Assembly (NCBI GenBank): GCA_019722365.1
Contig: JADFUC010001346.1
Coordinates: 806,001-870,000, forward strand
Direction of reading: 5' to 3'
DNA: 64,000 nucleotides
From: Lithospermum erythrorhizon
Lineage: Eukaryota; Streptophyta; Magnoliopsida; Boraginales; Boraginaceae
The position numbers and the translations under genes are program-made. Positions 41,818 through 53,778 of this stretch are shown piece by piece. The notes below the pieces were generated by a model that saw only the letters and a list, made by a program, of their open reading frames with translations, was not told where the DNA came from and did no database searches. Numbering within the stretch: position 1 is the first letter of the stretch; each line of letters opens with the position of its first letter.

Positions 41818-44167
41818 AACTCACCACCAACAAAAGATGTACGACCAATCAACCAACAGCTTTTCTTTATAAATGTGGAGTCTCAGAATCTTTGACTTCC
41901 TTCAACGCCGAGAAGTCTATTCATCAATAGTAGAACAACCTTCACTACACTATTAGAAACGACTGAATGGCTTCGCCTGCAATTCGGAAACAGACAAAAG
42001 CAACATTCAATCAGACCTGGACACAATTTCAATTTGGTGGGAAACAAACCCTTATTTGGGAATTGGTACCTATTACCTACCCAAAGGGTAATATCAATGA
42101 AGAAGGTTTTCCATCATCTAACTCTGGACATTTTCACCAAGTGTCAGAATTGCTAAATTTAGCAGTTCTAAGTTACAAAAAGTATCTTGGTTTGACTAAA
42201 AGCTAAACTCTCTTCCATAAAAATGTTGAAGATTATGCAGATTTGATTTTCAATTGTCACAATTATCAAACTTCATAATATTAATTGACGCACATAACTT
42301 TGATTTGAATCAAAATTACCGGAGTATCATTATAATAGTAAGTACACTAAAAATGCCATCATTTGATATATTTTTCACTAAATATTATGCAACGAATATA
42401 AAAATAATCGAGTTCACAACTTAAAAAGTCAACATTAAAAAATTAAAAAGCTGGAAACTGATCTTCATGAGTAGTAAAAATAATGGATCTCCACAAGTCT
42501 ATTGAAATAACAATCACAACAATTCAGTTCAAATTCATTGTAGACAAAACCTTCTTATATGAATTAAATATGATCTTGATTAAATTTGAAACTGAAGAGC
42601 ATTCCACCTTAAGAAAAATCATAGATTAGTTTAACATGAAGAAAATACAAACTCTATCTTTCTACAACTCAAACTGTAGCAGTAAATTATGAACAAGTCC
42701 ACAAAAGTAACTGATCCACAAACAAAAAAGGACCAATCTTTTTCATTTATTTACCATTTAAGCCAATATTACCGAGTCTCATTTAGGAGCTTACAAAATT
42801 TAGTAAGTATGATGCTTACAAATAATACAATTGTAGTTTCACCGATTATTTAAAAAGCATTATGCTTGAATTCCTATAAATATTTGGGTAGTTAATGAAA
42901 ATAAACGTGAAATGTGTTAAATGCTCATGTTTTATATGAAGAGTCCGATCAAATATCATAGTTATAAATAATACAATGGTGTGTAACGATGTAACTATGA
43001 TACTCATAGAATTTATGTAATTGTGTAAGCACTAAGTAAGATTCAATATTAGCCCCACCAGAAAAAAAACAGAAATGAACCCAACAAAACATTTCATCTG
43101 GACAGAAACACAAATAAAAGAATGCCCAAAATACCTGAATTTTGAATATACAAATAGAAATACAAAAAGAGAGGAAAAGAGTGACCAGGTTTATTGCTGA
43201 GATATAATAGTAATAATAGTGATCAGTTAAATTACAAGTAATATGAAGCTATCATTCACTTCACCATCACAATTCACAATATACTCCATCCCATCAACTT
43301 GAGTTCATTCTACGAATTTTAGATTTTCGTATAAACTAAAAGAAAGGGAAAACGAGATTGTTTTTTTTTTTTCTGCTTTAAGCTCTTCTTTTGTCAATTG
43401 TTTGGAAAAACTCGTTTGCTGTTAGCTTGTGTTTCGACATAATTGTACAAACATTGTCAAAGATAGACAATTGTGGAGTACATTCTATAGTACTTTCACA
43501 TATGATATTTGACTTTAGTATTTCATGATATATTAATGAGGATTGGTGAACAAAATTTCCGATCGTTTGTTTGTTCACTAATTACATCAATATAAGTTTT
43601 GTGAATTAAATCTTGGACCGTTTGTTCACTAATTATATCAATATAAGTTTCGTGAATTAAATCTCATACTATTTGTTCACTAATTACAACAAAACAAGTT
43701 TCGTGAACTAAATATCGAGTTTTGTCAATTAGTTGGTCATAAATACAATATGTTGTTGGCCTGTCACGAAAGATCATAAAAGATCATAAGTTTTATATAG
43801 TAAACAACCTAATAAGTACTCCGTAATTGATAGGTGAGAAATGAGTCCTCACGGATGAATTCCCAACAAAGAATTAAAGTTATTTTAGGGGTTCAAGATC
43901 ATTTATCAAACTAAAATTTAGAGTTTTTCTAACTTGCAGTAGATCCTGATAAAAATATGAAAAAATTAAGTTGTAGCTGGATCCTGGATTTGAATGTTGA
44001 TAGCAATGAAGAATATAAGACTCCATGCATGTAGGCATGTAGCAATATATATAGTATATATTATTCAGTTGAAGTAGATGAAGAATACACTTCACTTACG
44101 TTGGAGTACATAGCTACAAAGATGCATGATTTTTTATTAAGATACACATATATCTTCATATTATGTT
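41818..44167. other. Spacer between kinase pseudogene and GST gene
   Basis: AT-rich sequence with a 51-bp minisatellite at 43570-43722 and isolated MITE-end-like fragments (CCGGAGTATCAT near 42319, ACTCCGTAATT near 43818). The open frame at 41967-42206 has no recognisable domain. Confidence 0.55.
43570..43722. repeat. Minisatellite, three copies of 51 bp
   Basis: TTGTTCACTAATTA starts at 43571, 43622 and 43673. Each unit contains ATAAGTTTCGTGAATTAAAT or a close variant. Confidence 0.9.
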
Positions 44168-45099
44168 TCACTCAATCTTCTGAAAAAGTGGAGCAATTTT
44201 CCTGCTTATTTCCACAAAATAAACCTTTATTTCATCTCTAGGAGGAGGTAAATCATTCTTGATCACAGGGTGACTGAGAAAGTCATCAATCCATTGAGTG
44301 AAAGCTGGGAATTTGGAAGAATCAAGAATCTTCATTGATCCTAATTCCTCCCATGCAGGCAAAAAGTAAGAGATCCATCCAAGTACTAGATCCAAATAGC
44401 CTATTGAATCACCTCCAAAGAATTGTCTCCCTTTTAGCTCTTGTTCTAGCTTATCTATTGCTTCCATTGTTGACCTCACTGCCTTTTCCTGTTGCTCACC
44501 TTTGGTAACCAATGCTTCAACTGCTAGTTTTATGAGCTATATACAATCCCAATTAATAAACTTACCAATAAAAAATACCAAATAAATATATCCTTCATCT
44601 CAATATTTTTTCAACAAATAGTGCGACTTAGTTTTGAATCAAGAATTGATTCATATAACTTTATGTTGATACTCCATCCAATTCATTACCAATTAACGTT
44701 TTTATTATCAAAACGAAACTTTGATACTCATACTCTAAAGAATAAAACGAAAACGACAATTAAAATGAATTGGAGGGATACCGTGTTTTCAGAGAAGTCA
44801 GCCCAGAAACGAGCCAGAGATCTTTGATAAGGATCATGAGGGAGCAATGATGGGTTGTTCTTCCATGTCTCATCTATGTACTCCAATATGATTGTTGATT
44901 CAGCTATGACTTTTCCATTGTGAACTAGCACAGGAACCTTCTTGTAAACAGGGTTCAGCTCTAAAAGCAAAGGGCTTTTGTTGATAATATCTTGTTCAAC
45001 ATATTCAAAGTCAACTCCCTTTAGCTTCAACGCCCATTTAACTCTCTGGACGAAGGGACTTATCCAGAAACCTAGTAGCTTCACCTCTTCTTTTTCCAT
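44168..45099 (-). CDS. GSTU: Tau-class glutathione S-transferase
   Basis: Two exons, 45099-44782 and 44536-44168, give 228 residues, standard for plant GSTU, with the single intron at the usual place after ARFWADF (donor GTATCC, acceptor TATAG). The thioredoxin-like N-domain has [19 protein letters not shown], where Ser14 is the catalytic serine that activates glutathione. [16 protein letters not shown] forms the glutathione-binding part (Val-Pro, Glu-Ser). The helical C-domain ends with [20 protein letters not shown] enzymes conjugate glutathione to xenobiotics, herbicides and oxidised lipids in the cytosol and are typically stress- and auxin-induced. It diverges from GUN4 1.3 kb away. TATATA at 45193-45198 is about 95 bp upstream and suitable as a TATA box. 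All landmark residues are present, so it should be active; natural substrates are unknown. Confidence 0.94.
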
Positions 45100-45192
45100 C
45101 AATTGTTTTCTTGATTTCCCCCACTCTTCAGACCTTCAACCTGTTCTTGTATGTTACAAAAACAAACTGGACAATCTCGAGGATGTATGTAG

Positions 45193-45198
45193 TATATA
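45193..45198 (-). promoter_or_regulatory. Candidate TATA box of the GSTU gene
   Basis: ACTATATACT on the minus strand, about 95 bp before the ATG at 45099, is the only well-placed TATA-like sequence in the immediate upstream region. Confidence 0.4.
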
Positions 45199-46417
45199 GT
45201 AAGTTGTGTTCGTTGGAGACAAATGGAAGAGCGGAAAGGTCAATGTATGAGACTTAAAACATCATTTTTACAAATGTCATAAAAATATTGTTGATAAGAT
45301 ACGTATGCAGTACTTAATTTTGTACTCCTTATATATTATGATTTGAGTCAAAATTAATAAGTGATGTATTTCAACCTCCAACAAATATACAACGTGTGAT
45401 ACTAACATAAACATTGAACATATTGGCGTCGTTGACATGTCTTGAATCAAGCGGCCATGCTTTAAGCCTAAATATTTCTGCCGATGATCACATAGCTTTT
45501 CTGAAATGCAGTGAGGAAAAGGTAAAAAAGCCCCAGGGAGTGCAATGAGAACTTGAAATTCGATGCGAGCAATCGATGGAAGGAGCGAGAGATTAGAGCA
45601 TTTTTTTAATGAAGGCTGTTCGTTCTAGCAGTATCTTTTCTATGATGGGTCAGGGAGGAAATGGAAGAGCGGCTTAATCCATTAGGTGTACCCTTACTCC
45701 CTTTGCCGTCCGTGAACATTTCAACTATAGAGATTCTGAACAAGACCATTAACCTTGTCTCTCAATCTCTCTATCTTGTTAAAATAAGCTATATCTAATT
45801 AGATACTACATATGGTGTATTTATATGTTAGAATTGCAAGAAAAATTGATGTTACAAAATATAAAATTATAAAGGGTAATATTGTTACAAAAAATTCGTC
45901 GACTTACTATAGAGATTTATTTCGATTACATGTAACAGTTTCGTTTTGTTTTCGAATACCAAATATAACAATAAAAGGGGTTAAATTACTATTCTAGCCC
46001 CTATTTGTAATGTAATGTTGGAAGAAGTTTTATTTAAAGATAAAATAGTCATTTCATTACTTTTTAATATCGTTTCGATGTGAATTTAGTCCTACTCTAC
46101 CAAATTAAGCAGCCTAATGTGCTAGAAACACGTCTGCAGTCCAAATTTATATTCCACCCCCTATCCAAGTAATCCAACTATCTTGTGGGTCAGAATATCA
46201 CATTCTAACTTAATGATAAGAGTATCAATATGTAGCCAATCACATTCCATCTTTATATTTTTCATGATGCCTTCTTGCATTCAATCTTACACTCATTTCT
46301 TATCTCTCTAAATGCCCCCAATACATATAACAAAACTACACCAAATTAAACAACCCAAGCAAACCATTAACAATAAAACTAGTTCATACAAATAATTTTC
46401 CAGCCATCTGAATTCCC
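45199..46417. other. Divergent promoter region of GSTU and GUN4
   Basis: About 1.2 kb. A GC-richer patch at about 45420-45720 of unknown origin is flanked by AT-rich sequence. Near GUN4, AGCCAATCAC (about 46217-46226) followed by TTTATATTTTTC (about 46251) looks like a CCAAT box plus TATA box, about 165 bp before the ATG. Confidence 0.45.
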
Positions 46418-47212
46418 ATGGCTACAAATAATTATTTCAAAGGTAACATTACCAACCACCATGCTCTTCGGCGGCGCCACTCGATAGACTGCCCTCGCTC
46501 CACCGTTTCCTCCAACTCATTTCTTGTCAAGAAACCAAACAATTCCAATACCAAAAACAAAAACAACCCATTTCTCTCCAGGTTTATCACTTGTAATTCC
46601 CTCTCTTCAACCACTTCCACTACCCCAACAACCCCTTCAACAACTGACCCCAATGCCATCTCATACGACCTCCTGGAGCAACTCTTATCCTCCAAGAACT
46701 TCAGGCAAGCTGACGACGAAACCCGACGCCTCCTAATCGTCTTAGCGGGCGAAGGAGCGCAGAAACGAGGGTACGTCTTCTTTTCGGAAGTCCAATTCAT
46801 TCCTGAAGATGACTTGAAAACCATAGACACACTATGGAAAAAATACAGCGACAATAAATTCGGGTACAGTGTCCAGAAGAAGATTTTCAAGAAAGTTAAC
46901 AAAGACTTCTCCAGGCTATTCATCAAGCTTGGTTGGATGAAGAAACTTGATTCTGAAGTTGAGCAATACAATTACAGGGCATTTCCAACAGAATTCATTT
47001 GGGAATTGAATGATGAAACTCCTGAAGGTCACTTGCCTTTGACAAATGCACTTAGGGGGACTCAGTTGATGACTTGCATTTTGAAACATCCAGCTTTTGA
47101 TAATGAAGATGAAGTTTCAGGGGAGGGTAACGATGGAAAGTTGGAGAGTGTCACGAGTGGCTCTAAACCATTTAGCAAGAATAATCTGTTCAAGACAGAT
47201 TACAGCTTTTGA
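46418..47212 (+). CDS. GUN4: Tetrapyrrole-binding protein GUN4, chloroplastic
   Basis: A single exon of 264 residues, starting MATNNYF in a good CCCATGG context. Residues 1 to about 65 are rich in Ser, Thr, Asn, Arg and Lys with few acidic residues: a chloroplast transit peptide. The GUN4 core (about 80-225) shows YDLLEQLLSSKNFRQADDET, then IPEDDLKTIDTLWKKYS, KFGYSVQKKIF, LGWMKKLDSEVEQYNYRAF and PEGHLPLTNALRG, the helical fold that binds protoporphyrin IX and Mg-protoporphyrin IX. The core is followed by a Ser/Gly/Asn tail of the kind that is phosphorylated in plant GUN4. GUN4 stimulates Mg-chelatase (ChlH/ChlI/ChlD) at the branch to chlorophyll and takes part in plastid-to-nucleus signalling. 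As I recall, plant GUN4 genes are intronless, so the missing introns are expected. Confidence 0.96.
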   Translation: MATNNYFKGNITNHHALRRRHSIDCPRSTVSSNSFLVKKPNNSNTKNKNNPFLSRFITCNSLSSTTSTTPTTPSTTDPNAISYDLLEQLLSSKNFRQADDETRRLLIVLAGEGAQKRGYVFFSEVQFIPEDDLKTIDTLWKKYSDNKFGYSVQKKIFKKVNKDFSRLFIKLGWMKKLDSEVEQYNYRAFPTEFIWELNDETPEGHLPLTNALRGTQLMTCILKHPAFDNEDEVSGEGNDGKLESVTSGSKPFSKNNLFKTDYSF

Positions 47213-49303
47213 TGAATATTGCTAAACAATTCCTAAGTGGACTAGACATTTGTGAAATGAATTTATCGCAACACTAAAGTATTTGAGTATGTGCATTGAC
47301 AATTAAAATAATTGATGATGTTATAGAGTACTCATTAGTTGTTCAGCATTAATTAATTTTCAAATCTATGACCTTTATGGTTCCGAACTAAATTTCTACT
47401 ATGATCAATTGATTTTATACATGTACAATAGTGGAGAATATAATCATGTACAATAGTGGTAAAGAACATTATGTAAGTGTTTAAATTTCAAATCTTTCCC
47501 TTATCCTATTTATTTTAAGTACATTATATATTACCTTGTAGTCCGTATGTTTTTACCTATAATGATTTTCTTATAGTAAAGTTATCAACATTTAAACATT
47601 TCTCGAAAATGTAGTAAAACAATGGTCCAGCCCCAGGTCATAGGTTGGGAATAAATCACTGTAGATATATCCGTAACCTTACAAATTAAGAATGTTATTT
47701 TAATTTAGAAAGGATGGTGTATTTCAAAGGATCAAGATATTACGAGGTATTGAAATACTTGATACAATAATCTAACTTGATCACTTATACACCAATAATT
47801 TACACTAACGATAAATTTATAAAGCCACCATAAAAAATTATAGGTCTATATATTCATCTTATAATACTGCTATAAATTAAATGTAGGATTGAAGAAGGGT
47901 TCATGAAATGGTGGAAAGAAAGAAGATTTGTTAAGGTTTTATTCAAGAAGAAAGTTTGACCCATAGCTTGAGTTAAATAGCGAATGTGCCTCAAAATTGC
48001 ACTTAGAATTGAACTTTTGCCCCAAAGTTGAAATGTCGTTATCATTTTAATATTTAATCGGAAGAAAATGTCATTTAACAATTCTGCTTAATGGGAGACC
48101 AATTCATATATGTAGAATCATTTTGCCATTTGATCAAATTATAAATTGTAGCTTGGGGATAAAAACATAACTAAATCCAAATTTTTTAGTCCAAATAAAA
48201 AATTAGCTCGATGACTAATTAACTTCCAGTCTTAGAAGTCAAACTTGAAGCTAAATTGAGGTACTAGTCCTTCATCTCTTCCCACCACCAATAACTTGTA
48301 CCAGCCTTATCGCCAATGTGAAATAATATTCTTACGAATAGGATTATCGTCATTTTGATGTTAATGCTTACCATTTTTTTATTTTTTAATTCTCTTTACA
48401 TTTTTCATATAATTTTTTACACATTGTTGTGTATTTTTTTAAACTTTTCTTTACAAGATTGGTATTTTTTTTCGGTTAGTCAATTAAAATATATTTTATG
48501 GATGTAATATCTGTATTCTCTGTGAAATCTTTATAAGAAAGTGGTTAATGGGATCGAAAATGTCCGTGAGGCAGGGAACGTAATTGGATCGATAGGTTTG
48601 GATTCTGATTATACGTATTGTATTTTTTTTAGAGATTTAGATTTGTCTATGTACTCATAATCGATTAGTTATTTATGGATTGGACTTTAATTCGTTGAAT
48701 GTATATCTCATGATTTAATTGTGTCTATAATAATTCTGATTTATAAATGAGTATCGATAAATGATTTAAATTAAAAAAAGATTACTAGTCACTTGTTTCA
48801 TCATATCCGTGAGCTAATAAACTGGTGAACTCAAACATGAAGCATCAACTTGAAATTTATGGATTTGTCCAAATACAGCACCCCTTTGAAGCCAATGAAG
48901 ACACTTAAATGTCACATGAATAACAATGACATTTCAAATAAACTAGGCCCGCTCTTTATTTATTTATTTGCTATATATCTTGTTAAATTTAGAGATAAAT
49001 GCCCTTGAATTGTGATCTAAGAAATTGATTATTAGGTGATATATATAGTGAACTGTATGGTGACTTCACATGCACTTCACAACGACACTTCATATATATA
49101 TACTTCAAAAAAAATCAGAAGCTCCAAAAAATTCATGACATCTTTATAGATTAGAAGGGATGTGCAAACACACATACATATTATTGAACACTAAACACGC
49201 TAGTCAAAAGTGAATATAACGCAAGCCAATGTGATTTATCATTGACCTTTCTTATTTAGTTATCAATCAGAAAAATAATTATACTCAAATAAATTTACAT
49301 ATC
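47213..49303. other. Spacer between convergent GUN4 and ERF genes
   Basis: About 2.1 kb of AT-rich sequence including the 3' UTRs of both genes. I see no repeat array, RNA gene or supported open frame. Confidence 0.6.
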
Positions 49304-49705
49304 TCACAATGGACCATTATTGTTGTTGTGTTTGTCATCATAATCAAGAAGCTCCTCCAATAACTTATCATCCAAATACTCGAACTCGAAGACTTGTTTA
49401 TCAATGGTACTAACTCCCCTTTCGCGCTTTCCAGATGAAGATGAATAAAAATGAGAAGATGTAAAAGGCATGCCATATTCCTCAGGGAAATTGAGTATTG
49501 CTAAGTCACCTCTCATGGAATAAGCTGCCCTATCGTAAGCTCTAGCGGCTTCTCCTGCAGAGGTAAACGTTCCAAGCCAAACTCGAACTCCCCCCCTCGT
49601 CGAATCGCGAATTTCAGCTGCGTACTTCCCCCATGGTCGTTTCCTGACGCCTCTATACTTGATCTCCCCTCCATTACTTTTCTTGTTATCTTTGGAGGTA
49701 TCCAT
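49304..49705 (-). CDS. Small group IX-like ERF transcription factor
   Basis: One exon, 133 residues from the ATG at 49705; the longer open frame upstream would need a GTG start. The AP2/ERF domain (residues about 18-76) reads [19 protein letters not shown], then [20 protein letters not shown] and [18 protein letters not shown]. Ala and Asp at the diagnostic positions (the A of YAAEIRD and D of RAYDRA) place it in ERF rather than DREB. The C-terminus has [19 protein letters not shown], an EDLL-type acidic activation motif typical of short ERF095/096/098-like proteins. These bind GCC boxes and activate jasmonate/ethylene defence and ABA responses. Two CACGTG motifs and a TATA box lie upstream. 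The exact orthologue is uncertain. Confidence 0.93.
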   Translation of the reverse strand: MDTSKDNKKSNGGEIKYRGVRKRPWGKYAAEIRDSTRGGVRVWLGTFTSAGEAARAYDRAAYSMRGDLAILNFPEEYGMPFTSSHFYSSSSGKRERGVSTIDKQVFEFEYLDDKLLEELLDYDDKHNNNNGPL

Positions 49706-49768
49706 GTTGTTTTTTAATTTGATAAGTGAAGATGTCACTTAATTGTATTATTGGTCACATTATTGGCT

Positions 49769-49774
49769 TTTATA
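49769..49774 (-). promoter_or_regulatory. TATA box of the ERF gene
   Basis: CTATAAAAG on the minus strand, about 65 bp upstream of the ATG, fits a canonical TATA box and implies a short leader. Confidence 0.65.
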
Positions 49775-49830
49775 GTGTTTTCAAATTCAAACAATAAGTT
49801 TGGTGCAAAAATGAGAGCATGATAAGTTGC

Positions 49831-49869
49831 CACGTGGATTAATTAGTGGAGGAAATTAAATCACACGTG
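49831..49869. promoter_or_regulatory. Paired G-boxes upstream of the ERF gene
   Basis: CACGTG occurs at 49831-49836 (CCACGTGG, a palindromic G-box) and at 49864-49869 (ACACGTGG, an ABRE-like form), 33 bp apart and 126-165 bp before the ATG. Paired ABRE/G-boxes are typical of ABA- or bZIP/bHLH-regulated promoters. Confidence 0.6.
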
Positions 49870-51480
49870 GACAAGAAGTTTCAACGGAGGATGCATGAAG
49901 TTTGAAATTTATGATTCCATGCAGTGCACCTGGAATCGTCAAGAACGACTCGACTGTTTTCTCAAGTTTTTTCCTTTTCAAGTTGCAACTTGCATGGCGG
50001 TTTTTGAATCATTTGATGCTCACCTACTGATGACCTATCTACTAGATAACATAAAACAGATATAAGAAACTAGAACCTAGAAGAAGAAGAATAAATCAAG
50101 AAAATCTAGAAATGTAAAGGATGGTCATTGCTTATGCAGTTACGCTAATTGCCAGAGACGTACCCATATATATACATGACCCACGTGTTAATGATGATAT
50201 GTATACCACTTATTACCACTCATCAAAAGTGGTGCACTAATATTGGCACATTTGACTACTTTGTTCGCTTGTTTATTGGATGTATGTACTCCGTAATTGT
50301 TAAGGTTTTGCTAGAATCGAGTTCGGCAGATACAAACACCTTTCTATAATTGAGATCGAAGCCCTAGAGAAATGCCACTATATATTGGAGTCGATTTCGA
50401 AGTGAAGATGACCGAGACATACTTTATTACCAAAGCATTGTTGCAAATTGAAGATAAAAAAAGCAATTTGTGTTTATTGTAGATGTTTGTATTTAGAAGA
50501 ATTCTAGTCTTACAAGCCCAATGTCTGGTGTTATAAGCTGCTTTGTTGTAAATGATCGGCAGGAGGCTCGTTGATTTGTGTGTAAATTCGAGCGGCTTGG
50601 TGAGTATCGACTACGGAGAAAGAAGTTAGGTGGATCGCAGGCTTAGAGTATATTGAAGGTTGGATTGGGGCGTCGTGATGTGGGCGTTGTGTAAATCCAT
50701 CGCATGAATTTGAGTTGATGAGTGGAAGTTAGTTGGGCAAGCTATGGGAGCAGGTTATCTGGAAGCGGGTTGTCGTTTATGTGTTCTTTCTTTGCGCATT
50801 TTGCTTTATTGTCCTCGCATTGATCGTTGGATTCAATGACCGTCGGTTGTTTTAATGATTAACTTTTCAAATTCTAAAATCATTTGATCAATTAATAATG
50901 TCCCAAAATTTTGTACCCACCTTAAACTATGTGATACTCCCATTATCCAATCCCCAACAAATCCTCTCACGGTACACGAGAAAGTGACATGCTCCAAGCC
51001 TAAACATGCCTTACTTAAATACTACGTATTAGTTTATTTAATTGATGATATATGGCCAAATTTCTATAAGATGATCTCGATTACTTTTTTTAATAACATT
51101 TACTTTATATTAACTTTTATTTTTTTAGTTATCGTTTAGTCTTTCTGCGTAAATTAAAGAAAATAAAAAATAATTAAAAGTACGTTGAGCATGTAGAATG
51201 TGATCGATTAAAAACTGATATTATTCGTTGTTGGTTGTTTATTTTAAAAAAATAGTCATCATTGAAAATATAAAATAATATTTATCATACTAAACCAACA
51301 AATATAAAAAATAATTTTTTTTTTATTTAAAATAACAACTATAAAAAAACGGAAGAATTTGTGGCTAAATTACCTTAAAAAAAATTATTAGCTCAATTAC
51401 TTATACAAAATTACAAACCAAACCATTATATAACCTTTCAACCAAATCATACAAATGTTGTCATACACTTGAAATTAAAG
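49870..51480. other. Spacer between divergent ERF and ETF genes
   Basis: A GC-richer block at about 50500-50830 of unidentified origin sits in AT-rich sequence. ACTCCGTAATTG near 50288 resembles a MITE-end fragment. No supported gene. Confidence 0.55.
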
Positions 51481-53778
51481 ATGAAGATCATGGTAGCCAT
51501 CAAACGTGTCATCGATTATGCAGTCAAAATCAGAGTCAAATCAAACAAGGTACAACTCCCCAACCCCTAATTTTGACTTTTTAATCAATTTTGACATTTT
51601 GTTTTTGAAATTCTAATTAATTTTGACTTTAATTACATAGAGTGGTGTGGAGACAATAAACGTGAAGATGTCAATGAACCCATTCTGTGAGATAGCTTTA
51701 GAGGAAGCTTTAAGGATCAAGGAATCGGGCCGGGCTTCTGAGGTTGTAGCGGTGAGTATGGGCCCGGCCCAATGTGCCGATACTCTTCGAACCGGGCTTG
51801 CTATGGGGGCTGATCGGGCCATCCACGTGGACACTCAGGCGGCGCCGCTTTATCCGTTATCGGTTGCCAAGATTCTCAAAGCGCTTGTTGAGGCTGAAAA
51901 GCCCGGTTTGCTTATACTTGGGAAACAGGTTTTTTTTTTTTATTGATTTGGGTTTTTTAAGCTGAATTTAGTTTGGAAGTATTAATACTGTCCCAAAAAG
52001 TTGTCCAGTTTTGAGTTGGGCTTTTTTATTTGTTGAAATTTGTTTATGATTTGAATGTGGATTTTGACTTAATATGATTTGCTTATTAGTTTTTTGATTG
52101 ATTTGGTTTTTTTTAAGCTGAATTTAGTTAGGAAGTATTAATTATGTCTCAAAAAAGTTGTCCAGTTTGGGTTTTTGATTGTTTGGCTTTTTTAAATTTG
52201 GAATTTATTAATGATTTGAATGTGAATTTTAGCTAATGTGATCATCATCCCAAAAAAGTTGTCCACTTTTTAATTTTGATATTTGTTTGTGAGCTTGATT
52301 GTGAATTTTGACTTAATGTGATCTTTATCCCCAAAAGGTGCCCACTTTTTGAATTTTGATTGTTGATTTTTTTAATATTGAAATCCCTTAGTTTTTTATA
52401 TGTCATCTAAAGATAGTGTTTTTTGAGTCTAATTTACTATTAAATGATAATTTTGATTCAAATGAAAGTTTTGAGTGTCATTGAGGTGGTAAAGTTTGTT
52501 AATTTTGGCAATTGACAAACAAACTAGACAATTTTTTGTGATGGAGGAGGTAGTTTTGGTTAGGTAAATGTTTGAGCTATGTGAAATAGAGATGATCGAT
52601 GAATTTGATCAGGTTAATGTTGCTGATGTTAAGATATGTGGTAGGCAATAGATGATGATTGCAATCAGACAGGCCAAATGGTTGCAGGGCTGCTCAATTG
52701 GCCACAAGGAACCTTTGCTTCTAAGGTTTGCCTTCTATTCTTTACGTTCGACGATATCAAGTTATATCACATCATTCTAGTATGTTGATTGATGAAACTT
52801 GAAATCACATATACCATTTCCTTCACAATTTATTTGGCGCTTAGCGTTTTTCTAATTCTCAAAACATTATGTACTATTTGAGCTAAAATGTGTAATCACT
52901 CACGAGACTACTACTTCCTCTGCATTCATTAAATTTCAGAAACAGATCGAGTTTTTTCACTCCAGTTGGAAGGAGGGAGTATATGTTCATGTTATTTGGG
53001 TGAAAATTACGCTGAAATTAGTTACATTGCATTTGTTTCTGCAATGCACTATAATGTATGCCCGTGTTGGTGTTTTATTAGGTTGTGCTGGACAAAGAAA
53101 AACAACAAGTAACAGTAGATAGAGAGGTTGACGGAGGTCTCGAGACACTATGCTTGGAGTTGCCAGCTGTTATAACGTAATTTGATTCTTTCTCTGTAGT
53201 GTCTTTGGTATTTCTATCTCAAAATTGTGTATCAATTAAGAAGCATGGCTTGTTAAACCAGATATTATGACTGCAAATCATGTCTGGGTTCAATTTTATT
53301 GACGATATTTGTTTATTTTACTGCTTAATTTGGAAATATGTGATATATGTGCCAGACTGCCAGTATGTGATCCTGCTCCATGAACTGAGGGCTGCTTCCC
53401 CCCTACCCCCATTTGTTTCTTGAGAATGACACTAATTGTGTAGTAATGAATTTTTCTAATTGCGTATTTGTGTCAATTATGCCATTGGGAGGATCTTTCT
53501 GACCATTTACCATCTTCATCTTGATCGTCTTCTCGTGTCTATATGTGTGCAGAACTGATTTGAGGCTCAACCAGCCGAGATATGCGACTCTCCCTAACAT
53601 TATGAAAGCAAAATCAAAGGTCATTAAGAAAGTCACTCCACAGGAGTTAAACGTGGAACTCAAGTCTGATCTGGAGATTGTCGAGGTAAATGAACCTCCT
53701 AAGCGGAAAGCTGGTGTTATCCTTTCTTCTGTGGATGAGCTAATCGACAAGCTAAAAAATGAAGCTCATGTGATCTAG
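51481..53778 (+). CDS. ETFB: Electron transfer flavoprotein subunit beta
   Basis: Five exons: 51481-51549, 51641-51928, 52645-52725, 53082-53176 and 53553-53778. They encode 252 residues, matching plant ETF-beta. It starts [20 protein letters not shown], typical of the family, which lacks a long cleavable presequence. Further matches are [16 protein letters not shown], the [12 protein letters not shown] strand, [13 protein letters not shown] and the [20 protein letters not shown] recognition region near the C-terminus. With ETF-alpha it forms a mitochondrial-matrix FAD/AMP heterodimer. This heterodimer takes electrons from isovaleryl-CoA and 2-hydroxyglutarate dehydrogenases and passes them to ETF:ubiquinone oxidoreductase, which in plants matters for branched-chain amino acid use in carbon starvation. 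Intron 2 is expanded by a degenerate tandem repeat. Confidence 0.95.
51985..52350. repeat. Degenerate tandem repeat in ETFB intron 2
   Basis: CCCAAAAAAGTTGTCCA or variants recur at about 51991, 52148, 52249 and 52330. Stretches like GATTTGAATGTGAATTTTGACTTAATGTGATC lie between. Spacing varies because of indels. Confidence 0.6.

Noticed and set aside
41967..42206. 79-codon frame divergent from the kinase pseudogene
   Set aside because: No recognised domain, no splice partner; may be chance or leader sequence.
46432..46971. 179-codon minus-strand frame
   Set aside because: Exact antisense of the GUN4 coding exon.
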